A program made the position numbers and the translations under genes. A stretch of DNA of 64,000 nt from Croceivirga sp. (GTDB taxonomy: Bacteria > Bacteroidota > Bacteroidia > Flavobacteriales > Flavobacteriaceae). This document shows, piece by piece, positions 9,371-18,800 of the stretch. Where the stretch lies: contig JANQRG010000033.1 of the NCBI GenBank assembly GCA_028284665.1, positions 62,001 to 126,000 of the forward strand. The letters are read 5' to 3'. Under the pieces are notes generated by a model. The model had not been told where the DNA came from. It did not search any database and saw only the letters and a program-made list of their open reading frames with translations. Positions within the stretch are counted from its first letter, which is position 1; each line of letters starts with the position of its first letter.

Positions 9371-9565
9371 GTTTTTATTTTGAGTGCAAATTAAATGAGT
9401 TACTATGGTTAATAGCGTAAATATAATTCATATTTAACATTTAAATAATCTATGAACCCCTTAGATAATTGCCAGGAAGTGTCTATCAGTTGGATACAAG
9501 GAACTTGTCAGCTACCTCAAACTCAGGACACTCTGCTACCTAATAATAACCAATATCGTTGTAAA

Positions 9566-10345
9566 TCAATCCTTTGCTTCAATTAACATTGGGGTCTTAC
9601 CATCGGTAACGATGATTTTGGTGTTTGGCGAAGTCGATAAGTTGTTAAAGGCCTCAATACTTCGGATCTTGATGATTTCCTGGGTTAAACCTTCGGATAA
9701 GATCTTTTGGGCATCGCGCTCCCCTTCGGCGTCAATGATTTTACGATCCGCTTCCAACTTGGCCTGTTGCAGCACGAACTCCATACGCATGGCATCCTGT
9801 TCTGCTTGCAGTTTTCGTTCAATAGAATTCGCCAGTCCGGGGGGCAACTGAATGCTTTTCATTAATACGGCGATCAACTCAATCCCATCCGCCTGTTTTT
9901 CTAGATTTTCGTTCATTTTTATCTTGATTTCCTCTTCGATGTTGGAACGCATCCCGGAATGCATGTCCTTGGCATAGAATTGGGCACAAACATCTGAGGA
10001 GGCCGAACGAAATACGCTGGTAATAATGGACTCGTAGTCACGACCTAAATTCTGTAGTACACTGGGGATCTTGTCTCGTTCCAGTCGATATAAAATCGAT
10101 ATTTCCGATTCTACGCTCAAGCCTTCTTTACTGGGAAGGGTCAAAAAAAGCTTGATGTTGTTGGTTTGGGTGGATTCTTTGATAACCTTACTGGTAAATG
10201 GATTGAAAAAGACGGTACCTTCTGTAGCTACCTGATTGTCAAATTTCCCTAAGGTTTGTTTTACGCCGGCCTCACCCGGTCGAATTACGGCGCAGCTTGA
10301 ACATAAGAGCATAGCTGCCATGCTTACTATGTATACCTTTCTCAT
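9566..10345 (-). CDS. SPFH/prohibitin-family lipoprotein
   Basis: A 259-residue SPFH (stomatin/prohibitin/flotillin/HflK) protein. After the SPFH domain (about 25-185) comes a long charged helix with KLQAEQDAMRMEF and the typical AEGERDAQKIL coil. The N-terminus is unusual: it is a lipoprotein signal with a lipobox ending LLCSSC (Cys18) rather than a membrane helix. The protein would therefore be lipid-anchored on the periplasmic side, perhaps on the outer membrane. Such proteins form ring-like scaffolds; the partner is unknown. Confidence 0.85.
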   Translation of the reverse strand: MRKVYIVSMAAMLLCSSCAVIRPGEAGVKQTLGKFDNQVATEGTVFFNPFTSKVIKESTQTNNIKLFLTLPSKEGLSVESEISILYRLERDKIPSVLQNLGRDYESIITSVFRSASSDVCAQFYAKDMHSGMRSNIEEEIKIKMNENLEKQADGIELIAVLMKSIQLPPGLANSIERKLQAEQDAMRMEFVLQQAKLEADRKIIDAEGERDAQKILSEGLTQEIIKIRSIEAFNNLSTSPNTKIIVTDGKTPMLIEAKD

Positions 10346-10415
10346 AGTACAGTTTTTTGGATGAATAAAAAGTTAACTCGGTTGAACTACGGTGGTTATT
10401 CAGAAAATGGTGTAC

Positions 10416-10444
10416 AGTATACGTTGTTCGAAACGATGTATACT
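10416..10444. promoter_or_regulatory. Interrupted palindrome AGTATAC-N15-GTATACT
   Basis: Two perfect 7-base arms 15 bases apart, with an inner partial symmetry (GTT / AAC around TTCG). It lies between the divergent SPFH gene (71 bases upstream of its start) and the HTH-beta-lactamase fusion gene (174 bases upstream). It fits a dimeric operator, and the HTH protein next door is the obvious candidate to bind it; this is inference. Confidence 0.35.
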
Positions 10445-10617
10445 ACCCATTTTAACATTACCAAGAATTATGCCATTAACCCGTCTTTTGCCAGCTACTA
10501 TAAGGATTCAAAAGCTGCATTTTGATGGAATTTAGTCTTCATGACATAAAGGTGACACCTAAATGTCGTAGTAAGCAATAAGGGGATTCGGTAGTTTTGT
10601 TACCGTAAAGAACGAAT

Positions 10618-12387
10618 ATGAAAGATCAATCCATCGCAAAAAACCTTATCTATCATCGAAAGTTAAAAGGACTAACCCAGGAAAGACTGGCAGAGAAAAC
10701 ACAAGTCACGGTCCGCACTATTCAGCGAATCGAAAAAGGCGAGGTAAACCCTCATTTACAGACCGTACAACTCTTAGCAACGGCTTTGGAAATTGAAGTA
10801 AAGGAACTACTTCCCTTGGAAAATCCCAAAACGGAAACGCTCCAAAAAAAATGGCTATTACTACTACATTCCACCCAACTGTTGGGGCTCATAGTGCCAC
10901 TTTCGAACCTATTGGTTCCGCTTTTTCTATGGATCCATAAGAGGGAAGACAACACAATTTATTACCGGCATGGTGCCAGAGTGTTGAATTTTCAAATTAC
11001 CATCTCAATCCTAGCTGTACTATCCTTTATTGGACTCGTAACCATTGAAAAATGGGGCTTTTTATTTTTTATTGCGTTGATTCCTATCTGTGTCCTGATC
11101 GTTTTGATTAACATTGTCTATGTGGTCAAAGCGAACAGGTGTTACTATCCATTGTCCTTCCCATTTTTAAAAACCGCAAAGCCTTCCAAAACCCTTGTGC
11201 TTTTCTTTTGTATGACAACAGTACTCCTTCAGACAAGCTGTTCGGAAGCAAGAAAAGCCTCAATAGAACGACTTGACGGAAGTTCCATAACTATAGACTC
11301 CATCGAACGCAAAGTAACCCAATTAATGAAAGAGGCAAAGGTAACCGGTATGGCGCTGACGGTATTTAATTCAAACCAACCCGTGTTTTCCAAAACTTTT
11401 GGGTACAAAGATTTCCCGGAAAAGAGGCCTTTATCCGATTCAACAAATTTTTATGGAGCTTCTTTCAGTAAAGCCGTTTTTTCGGTCTTGGTCATGAAAC
11501 TGGTGGAAGAAGATGTGATTGATTTGGACACACCCTTAGCCTCTTATCTTCCTAAAAAAGTGTATGACTATATTCCAAAGACCCGTTGGCATGATAACTT
11601 TTCGGATTTACGACAAGACAGCCTTTACCACAAGATTACCGCGCGAATGTGCCTTGCACATACCACAGGATTCCCGAATTACCGATGGTTCGAAGATGAT
11701 CAAAAATTACGTGTGAAATTTGAACCCGGAAGCCGGTACAGCTATAGCGGAGAAGGATTTATTTATCTGCAGGTGGTTCTGGAAAAGTTGACTGGTAAAA
11801 ATCTTGAGGTTCTCGCCCAGGAAAAAATATTCCAACCCTTGGGAATGTATAATAGTTCTTACGAATGGAAACCCCGGTTTGAAGAGGACTTCGCCTACGG
11901 CCATAACGCCAAAGGTGAAAAGTTCCAAAAGGATAAAGATAATGAACCCAGAGGCGGCGGGACCTTAGAGACCACAGCTAGTGATTATACAAAGTTCCTA
12001 ACTGCAGTACTACGTCAGCAGTTGCTCTCTAAAGCTTCTTACAGAGAGCTGTTTGATCCACATGTTAGAATTACTAGTAAAAGCCAATTCGGTGAGGGGG
12101 CGAGCCAGGATACCGATCAATATGATGCCATTAATTTGAGTTATGGTTTGGGTTGGGGGTATTTTGAGACCCCCTATGGCAAAGCGGTTTTCAAAGAAGG
12201 AAACGGAAGTGGGTTTCAGAACCATTCGCTCCTATTTCCTCAAAGTGGGATGGGCATTATGATTATGACCAATAGCGTCACAGGGAACAGTGTTTTTAAG
12301 GAATTATTGGAGGTAGTTTTGAAGGATACGAATACTCCCTGGGAATGGGAAGGGTATTTCCCTTACCAAACCAAAGCCAACCGATAA
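10618..12387 (+). CDS. HTH-membrane-serine beta-lactamase fusion
   Basis: A 589-residue fusion of three parts. Residues 5-65 are an XRE-type helix-turn-helix (LTQERLAEKTQVTVRTIQRI). Residues 75-180 hold several hydrophobic helices of DUF4870 type. From about 225 to the end is a class C beta-lactamase-like serine hydrolase with SxxK (Ser282-Lys285), YSY (374-376) and a GNGSGF box near the end. At the junction, a hydrophobic helix ends in QTSC (Cys208), which looks like an old lipoprotein signal. The plan, cytoplasmic DNA binding plus an external penicillin-binding-like domain, recalls BlaR/MecR sensors in topology only. It could instead be a fusion of an HTH membrane protein with a lipoprotein gene. 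Confidence 0.85.
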   Translation: MKDQSIAKNLIYHRKLKGLTQERLAEKTQVTVRTIQRIEKGEVNPHLQTVQLLATALEIEVKELLPLENPKTETLQKKWLLLLHSTQLLGLIVPLSNLLVPLFLWIHKREDNTIYYRHGARVLNFQITISILAVLSFIGLVTIEKWGFLFFIALIPICVLIVLINIVYVVKANRCYYPLSFPFLKTAKPSKTLVLFFCMTTVLLQTSCSEARKASIERLDGSSITIDSIERKVTQLMKEAKVTGMALTVFNSNQPVFSKTFGYKDFPEKRPLSDSTNFYGASFSKAVFSVLVMKLVEEDVIDLDTPLASYLPKKVYDYIPKTRWHDNFSDLRQDSLYHKITARMCLAHTTGFPNYRWFEDDQKLRVKFEPGSRYSYSGEGFIYLQVVLEKLTGKNLEVLAQEKIFQPLGMYNSSYEWKPRFEEDFAYGHNAKGEKFQKDKDNEPRGGGTLETTASDYTKFLTAVLRQQLLSKASYRELFDPHVRITSKSQFGEGASQDTDQYDAINLSYGLGWGYFETPYGKAVFKEGNGSGFQNHSLLFPQSGMGIMIMTNSVTGNSVFKELLEVVLKDTNTPWEWEGYFPYQTKANR

Positions 12388-12772
12388 ATACTACAAAATG
12401 TATCAGCTAAACCGAGATCTTATTATCCTGTTTTTTTGACCTGCGCCGCCTTCCGATCTATGATTTAAATAGTTTAACGAACGTAGCACTCCTTAAAAAT
12501 TCCCTTAAAAACGAAGCAGCGCTTTGGAAAACCAACCGATATGTACTGGATCAATCAAACATCGGTTCTATCTATCAACTGAATTCCTGCAAGCAGAATA
12601 ATCTCCGGAGACCTTAAGCGTGCTTATTCCCCTTTGCAAAAATGTATTGTTTTTCTTTGAAAATTTTGTAAGAAAAAAGTGACTATTCTCATGTTTTGGT
12701 TTCTTAGGGGTAAGCTCGTTCTGAGGTAACCCCAAACTATTCCAAAATGGATTCATTCAAATGGGATTGTTA
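12388..12772. other. Intergenic gap, nothing recognised
   Basis: About 385 AT-rich bases between two convergent genes. A minus-strand 62-codon frame at 12568-12756 has no coding look. I see no clear terminator hairpin; short T runs occur near 12430 and 12650. Confidence 0.4.
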
Positions 12773-13801
12773 CTAAGGACGAGCTTGGTTTTCCGGCAAG
12801 GATTTCCCTTTGATCCGCTGCCAAAGGGATTTTAATAGGTAGCCTGTATCATTTCCGGTCTTTGGGATTTCTTCAGCCACAATCTGTCCGTTTTCCTCCC
12901 GTAAGCCGTAGCTAAATGCGAAAAAGGGTTCGCCATTTTTTCGTGGGATCAATCCAAATCGCAAGTCATAAAAATACCACTGTTCCTGTTTTTGCTCCAA
13001 AATATACCAACCTTCGGTTATCGTTATTAGGCGTTGTACATTAGGAAATACCATCATTTCTTTGGCGGCTTCACGGTTTTTAGCATAAGGTTTAAATTGA
13101 ATTGGGGCCGTATCAAAAAAAGAATAGTCCGCAATAAGATAGTGGTCCGGAGTATCGATATTCGCATTCCACAAAACGGTGTTCATTGGGGACGGACGGG
13201 TACTGATAGCACTGTATACGATCTTTTGATGCTGCAAAGCGCGTTCAAACCGCCGATGTACCACTGTCTTAATCACCAGGGTAAGCAACAAATACCCGGT
13301 AGATAGCACCAGGCCCGTTGTATTCAAGCGCCATCTTATTTTAGAGCCCCTTTTACAAAAAAGTACCAATAGGGTGAGTACCAAAAAAGGCAAGGTATAG
13401 ATCGGGTCAATAACAAAAATTGAGTTGAAAGCAAGGCGCAGATCAAAAGGCCAGAATAATTGGGTCCCCCAGGTGGTAAATGCATCTAGCAGAGGATGCG
13501 TAAAGAGGCACCAAAAGAATAGGTTAGCCCAGGGCTTCCAGCCCAGGTTTAGCCTTGGTTCCATCTTATTTACCAATACTCCTAACAAGGGCGCTAGTAA
13601 AACACTGAAGAGGATGGAATGGCTAAATCCCCGATGCCATTCTATTGCTGTGATGGTATCGGTAAAAAAGTTGGTCAATACATCCAGATCGGGAATTGTA
13701 CCGGCGATAGCCCCATATAACAAGGCTTTGTTACCTGCTTTTTTTCCTAAGGTCGCCTCTCCTACTGCAGCGCCTAAAACAATTTGGGTAAGTGAATCCA
13801 G
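12773..13801 (-). CDS. YdjM/metal-dependent-hydrolase-like membrane protein (CTG start)
   Basis: A protein of 342 residues if the start is at 13801. Its N-terminus reads (M)DSLTQIVLGAAVGEA, the conserved beginning of the YdjM/DUF457 inner-membrane family. No ATG, GTG or TTG lies between an upstream in-frame stop (six codons back) and this motif; the first Met-equivalent is CTG exactly at the conserved Met. The next usable start (TTG at 13723) would cut off the conserved first helix. Family motifs HRGFSHS and THPLLDAFTTWG carry the His/Asp residues thought to bind metal. Several membrane helices follow. A soluble domain (about 190-300) ends the protein. Confidence 0.82.
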   Translation of the reverse strand: MDSLTQIVLGAAVGEATLGKKAGNKALLYGAIAGTIPDLDVLTNFFTDTITAIEWHRGFSHSILFSVLLAPLLGVLVNKMEPRLNLGWKPWANLFFWCLFTHPLLDAFTTWGTQLFWPFDLRLAFNSIFVIDPIYTLPFLVLTLLVLFCKRGSKIRWRLNTTGLVLSTGYLLLTLVIKTVVHRRFERALQHQKIVYSAISTRPSPMNTVLWNANIDTPDHYLIADYSFFDTAPIQFKPYAKNREAAKEMMVFPNVQRLITITEGWYILEQKQEQWYFYDLRFGLIPRKNGEPFFAFSYGLREENGQIVAEEIPKTGNDTGYLLKSLWQRIKGKSLPENQARP

Positions 13802-13882
13802 AACAGCCTGCTTTTAATACAAAATTAAATATCCCATGAATTCTCTATTGCCTTAGCAAGAAGAGCACTAGGCTTAGTTATC

Positions 13883-14284
13883 TCATCCTTGCTTTTCCCA
13901 TACATAATCTGAGCCCAACCGAAAACTGCCCACATGGTCAAAGTTGCATTCCTGAGGTGCCAGGATGGATAAAAAGGCGACTCCCTGTTGATTTTTGTAC
14001 AAATGATAAGTGTGTCCTACCATAGGTTGGAAGCTAAATTTAGCAGAATACACCAGGGAATTGTACTCAAAACGTTCCTGTAACTCCTGATATCGCTGTT
14101 TTATCTCCTCGTACTCGGCGGCCATGGCGGCATTTAACATGCCGACGCCTTTGTTCTTCCAGGGAGCGAGATTCTCAGTCCTAATCGCTGGGGCTCCAAC
14201 ATTGGTAGCATAGGGTTTTAATGCAGCATCATACTTGTTTTCTGCCGTGTTAAAAACCACGTTGTCAGGTTTTTTCTCCTTCAT
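13883..14284 (-). CDS. DUF2452 protein
   Basis: A 133-residue soluble protein with a helical middle (YEEIKQRYQELQERFEYN) and an aromatic-rich C-terminal part (FQPMVGHTYHLY). The pattern matches DUF2452, a family of unknown function widespread in Bacteroidetes. It lies 23 bases downstream of the glutathione peroxidase gene on the same strand and probably shares its transcript with folE. Confidence 0.82.
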   Translation of the reverse strand: MKEKKPDNVVFNTAENKYDAALKPYATNVGAPAIRTENLAPWKNKGVGMLNAAMAAEYEEIKQRYQELQERFEYNSLVYSAKFSFQPMVGHTYHLYKNQQGVAFLSILAPQECNFDHVGSFRLGSDYVWEKQG

Positions 14285-14307
14285 GGCTTGCTTAAATCAA
14301 CGCGAAG

Positions 14308-14850
14308 TTACGTTATATTCCTGGTGATTTTAGTGCTTAAGGGGTTTGTAGTGGAGTAATAGTAATCCAGGAGTTGTCCCTCTGGCCCTACCAGATACTT
14401 TTGAAAATTCCACCGCACAGTACTACGCAATCTTCCGTTGAATTGTTTGTCCGTTAGCCATTTGTACAGTGGATGTTGATTCGCGCCTTTAACTGCAACT
14501 TTTTCGGTCAGCTGAAAACTAACCCCATAGTTGAAAGCACAAAAGTTTTGGATCTCTTTTGCAGATCCTGGCTCCTGGGCACCAAACTGGTTACAAGGTA
14601 CTCCAATGATCATAAGCTGTTCCTTGTAGTTCTGATACAATTGCTCTAAATCCTTATACTGCTTGGTAAATCCACATTTGGACGCTACGTTCACAAAGAG
14701 TAAATACTTTCCTTTAAAATCGGAAAGATGAATGGGGGTGCCATTTAAATCGTTGATCGCAATATCATAAACCGAACTAGAAGTTGAGCCAGGGTTAGAG
14801 ACTGCAGTCCTGGTAAACGCTTTCTTGCTTATCGTATGGAGTAACTTCAA
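14308..14850 (-). CDS. Glutathione peroxidase (Cys type)
   Basis: A 180-residue thiol peroxidase that reduces peroxides. The catalytic Cys59 is in NVASKCGFT, Gln88 in PCNQFG and the Trp in the WNFQKYLV box. Cysteine replaces the selenocysteine of animal enzymes, and such bacterial forms usually use thioredoxin. The start is uncertain: the frame opens with TTG at 14850, 11 bases after the folE stop, and residues 1-25 are a poorly conserved basic extension with no Met. Cotranscribed with folE. Confidence 0.88.
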   Translation of the reverse strand: MKLLHTISKKAFTRTAVSNPGSTSSSVYDIAINDLNGTPIHLSDFKGKYLLFVNVASKCGFTKQYKDLEQLYQNYKEQLMIIGVPCNQFGAQEPGSAKEIQNFCAFNYGVSFQLTEKVAVKGANQHPLYKWLTDKQFNGRLRSTVRWNFQKYLVGPEGQLLDYYYSTTNPLSTKITRNIT

Positions 14851-14861
14851 AGGGCGTATAC

Positions 14862-15566
14862 TTAGTTGTTAATGTAATTGTAGAGTTCCTGGATCTTTTC
14901 TGGGGTATTGAAGGCGCCGCCATAAAAGGAAGTCACCGTGGCTGATGTATCGTCCTGAATTCCACGTGAAGACACACAAAGGTGTTTGGCATCAATGATC
15001 ACTGCAACATCGGGAGTTTCCAAAATAGTTTGCAATTCTATCCCGATTTGATTGGTCAAACGTTCCTGTACCTGTGGCCGCTTTGCATAGTATTGTACCA
15101 TTCGGTTCAGTTTGGACAGCCCAATCACTTTACCTGATGAAATGTAAGCTACATGCGCTTTACCAATGATCGGAACAAAATGATGCTCACAGTTCGAATA
15201 GAACGTAATATCCTTTTCCACCAACATTTGATTGTAGTGGTACTTATTTTCAAACAAAGCCACTTTGGGCTTATTGGCCGGATTTAGCCCGGAGTAGATC
15301 TCATCAATGAACATTTTCGCCACCCGTTTTGGAGTTCCCCTGAGCGAATCGTCGTTTAGGTCCAATCCCATAACGTCCATGATTTTCGCAAAAAGTTGTG
15401 CAATGCTTTCCTTTTTCTCATCATCACTTAAGGCAAATGCGTTGGGTTTCATCGGGGTATCGATCCCGGTATACAAGTGATCATCACCTATCTCCTCGTG
15501 TGAGTAGCCATTTAGTAATTCCTGGGTGTCTAGTAAACTTTCTAATACGGTATTTTGGTTTTCCAT
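14862..15566 (-). CDS. folE: GTP cyclohydrolase I
   Basis: A 234-residue FolE that turns GTP into dihydroneopterin triphosphate, the first step to tetrahydrofolate and other pterins. The zinc and active-site residues are present: Cys126, His128 and His129 in SNCEHHF, and Cys197 in KHLCVSS. An N-terminal extension of about 50 residues precedes the conserved core, as in many Bacteroidetes enzymes. It starts an apparent operon with glutathione peroxidase and DUF2452. Confidence 0.95.
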   Translation of the reverse strand: MENQNTVLESLLDTQELLNGYSHEEIGDDHLYTGIDTPMKPNAFALSDDEKKESIAQLFAKIMDVMGLDLNDDSLRGTPKRVAKMFIDEIYSGLNPANKPKVALFENKYHYNQMLVEKDITFYSNCEHHFVPIIGKAHVAYISSGKVIGLSKLNRMVQYYAKRPQVQERLTNQIGIELQTILETPDVAVIIDAKHLCVSSRGIQDDTSATVTSFYGGAFNTPEKIQELYNYINN

Positions 15567-15694
15567 TAAATATGTACTGGTTTTATTAGCATTTTAATTT
15601 TACAGCGCCACCTATTCCACCAGGTAGCTTCTAAGAATCGTAAAACTAATTACTTTGTTTAATATTAATTGTTAAAGTTTAAACAAAATTTAAA

Positions 15695-15862
15695 ATGAAA
15701 TGGAAACGCCCGGTATATCCATTTCTTGTTTTAAGCCTTGTAGTCAGTACTACTTTTAGCCATAAAAGGGGCAATGGAAACACTGTATGGGAAAAAAGAT
15801 CAATCTACCATAATACGGTTTGGGGTATAGGGGGCTTTGTTATCTTCCAATTGCTGCTGTAA
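15695..15862 (+). pseudogene. Possible truncated exported-protein gene
   Basis: A 55-codon plus-strand frame begins with a good signal peptide (MKWKRPVYPFLVLSLVVSTTFS) shortened here to its features: basic start, hydrophobic core, small residues at the end. After about 25 codons the sequence loses protein-like character and runs 63 bases into the 3' end of the convergent sortilin-type gene. This looks like the 5' remnant of an exported protein cut off by a rearrangement, or a chance frame. Confidence 0.25.
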
Positions 15863-18800
15863 CCCTTTCAGATCACTTGTAATTAAATTTCTTAGTTGTG
15901 TTCGTAAAGGCTCAAATTCTTCCTTTACGATTTGAAGGCTTTCCAGATTGGTTTTTGTGGTCTCCGAAGTTGAATAAAACATTGCGTATTGGATATTTCC
16001 CAAACGCCAGGCAATAGGCATTGGTGTATCAATATCCAATTGGGCAGCAACACGGTCTCCGTTGACCTTTTCATCGATCGCCGCCAATTTTTTTCGAATT
16101 TCCAAATAAGTTAACGTGAGGTCTTCCTGAGCTGATAGCGTTCGATCTATAGCTTTTTTAATGTACCCCATTTCGTCGTTAACTTCCTTGATACTCCTTT
16201 GAAGTCCTTTGATCGATCTTGCCATTTGCAATACTTCTTCCTGAAACGCGGCCAACTCCTCACGATCTCCAGCAGGTAAAACAGCGTTATTCAGTGATTT
16301 CACGGTAAAGGATACAGGTGCCCCCAACTCCGTAAATACACCATCTACAAACCTGGACATGCTTACGTTATATTGTCCCGGAGGGACTAAAGTACCGGCA
16401 TCCGGACCTGAAAAAGGATTATAAAATGATGGGGGTTTTAGTGTAATGGGATTGGTGGAGGGTAATCTCAAATCCCATAGTATCCGATTCACTCCCTTTT
16501 TTGGTTGGGTCGTAAGTTTTCGTACTACTTCTCCACTGGAATTCGTTATGGTAAACAGGAGATACGGAGGTTCTTCATTCTGTTCGGCTTTTAAAACGTC
16601 ATAGGAAGGGTAGTTGTCATCTGTGGTTTTCTTTTCACGATCCAACCGTTGTTCCTTTTTAGATGAGATCTCCTCTTTTATGTAATAGGTGAAAATGGCA
16701 TCAGCGCCCAGATTATCTCCCAGATAGTAGTCGTCTCCTTGAAAAGACTTTCCGGGAAGTCCGAGCGGATACCTGTACTCAAAGGCAAACGCATCTCGGA
16801 TTGGGGATAACTCTGCCGTTTTGTTTTCCAGTTTATGAACCTGCCGTAGACTGGAATAATCATCTAAAATATAAAAGCCCCTGCCAAAGGTACCCAACAC
16901 AAGGTCTTCCTCCCTTTCCTGGATAGCAATATCTCGTACTGCAATGGTAGGTAGTCCTGCTTTTAACCGTAGCCATTTTTTTCCACCATCGCTAGAAAAG
17001 AAAACGCCAAACTCCGTGCCTGCAAAAATCAGGTTGGGGTCAACATGATCTTCTTCCAAAGCGTAGACCGACCCTCTTTGGGGTAAATCGCTGCTGATAG
17101 AACTCCAGGTTCTGCCGCGATCAGTACTCTTGTAAATATAGGGTTTGAAATCCCCATACTTGTGATGATTAAATGCGGCATAGACTACATTTTCGTCATG
17201 TTTGGAGGCCATGAGTTCATTGACATAAGTAGCATTGGGAACGCCTTTTATCCCGGTTACTTTTCTCCAATTCGCACCCCCATCTTCGGTTACCTGGATC
17301 AAGCCATCATCTGTACCTGCATAGAGCAAGTTCTCATTTTTAGGAGACTCCGAAAAAGCCACTATAGTCCCATAAGGAGAAGTGGATCGGTTCTTAGCCA
17401 CGGCATCCGTACTCCACACTTGTCCCATGACCTTCAACGCATTTCGGTTGATCTGGGCCGTTAAATCGTCGCTGATCACCTGCCAACTATTGCCACGATC
17501 GTCACTTCTAAAAACTTTGTTGGCGGCAAAAAAGATCCTCCCGGGTTGGTGCGCACTTACCTGCAATGGAGCGTCCCAATTCCATCTGTACGCATTTTCG
17601 TCCTTTCGAGGCTGGGGCTGAATTCCCAATTCTTCTCCACTTAACTTATCGTAGCGTACTAAATACCCGTATTGTGATTGGGCATAGACAATATTGGGAT
17701 TTTCCGGATCTATAGCGGATTCAAAACCATCACCACCATGGGTCATGAACCATTCCGAATTGGCAATCCCGTTGCCACTGGTTGTCCTGGAGGGCCCTCC
17801 CATGCTAAAATTATCTTGCGTCCCTCCATAAATAAAATAGAAAGGCTTCGCATTGTCTACAGCTACTTTATAAAACTGGGTAATGGGAAGATTGGCTTTG
17901 AATTGCCAGGTTGCAGCGGCATCAAAGGTCTCATAAATACCGCCGTCACAGCCTGCCAGTAAGTGATCGGTATCGTTGGGGTCTATCCATAGACAATGAT
18001 TATCCACATGTTTGAAATCTTCGCCTAAATTCTTGAAGGTTTGACCGCCATCTCTTGATACCTGCATCCAGGTATCCATCCCATAGATCACATTTTCATT
18101 CAAGGGGTCAACCACAATTTCCTGATAGTAATTTCCTGAGGAATTATACTTGCCCTGTTTGGTCCAGGAAGCTCCACCATTTAGGGATCGGTAGAAGCCT
18201 CCCTTATCCTGCGCAGCTTCCACGATCGCGTATACCGTTTCAGGATTCGATGGGGCAATGGCCAGGCCTATCCTGCCAAGATCTACTTTAGGCAGTCCTT
18301 TGTTTACCTTAACCCAACTCGCTCCCCCATCTATCGACTTATAAATTCCTGATTGTGGCCCTCCTCCCAGATAGGTAAAGACGTGCCGTCTCCTTTGGAA
18401 GGCAGAAGCATATAATATGTCCGGGTTTCTTGGATCCATGACTATTTCGTTCACTCCGGTGTGTTCGTCTATGGTGAGTACGGCCGTCCATGTCTCACCC
18501 CCATCAGTGGTCTTATAAACGCCGCGTTCGCCACCACTACTCCAAAGCGGTCCTATGGCCGCCACGAAAACTACATCTGAATTCTCAGGATGGACAATAA
18601 TGTTACCGATATGCTCGCTGGTAGTTAGTCCCTTATGTTCCCAGCTTTGACCACCATCAACCGATTTATAAATACCGTCGCCATAGGCAACGCTTCGTTG
18701 ATTGTTGTTTTCTCCTGAACCTACCCAAATAACATTGCTGTTGTTGGGATCCATGGTTACGCAACCAATAGAATAGCTTTTCTGGCTGTCGAAAACAGGG

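Noticed and set aside
12568-12756. 62-codon minus-strand frame in the gap before the YdjM-like gene
   Set aside because: No protein-like pattern; rich in Asn, Ser and Phe with no conserved motif.
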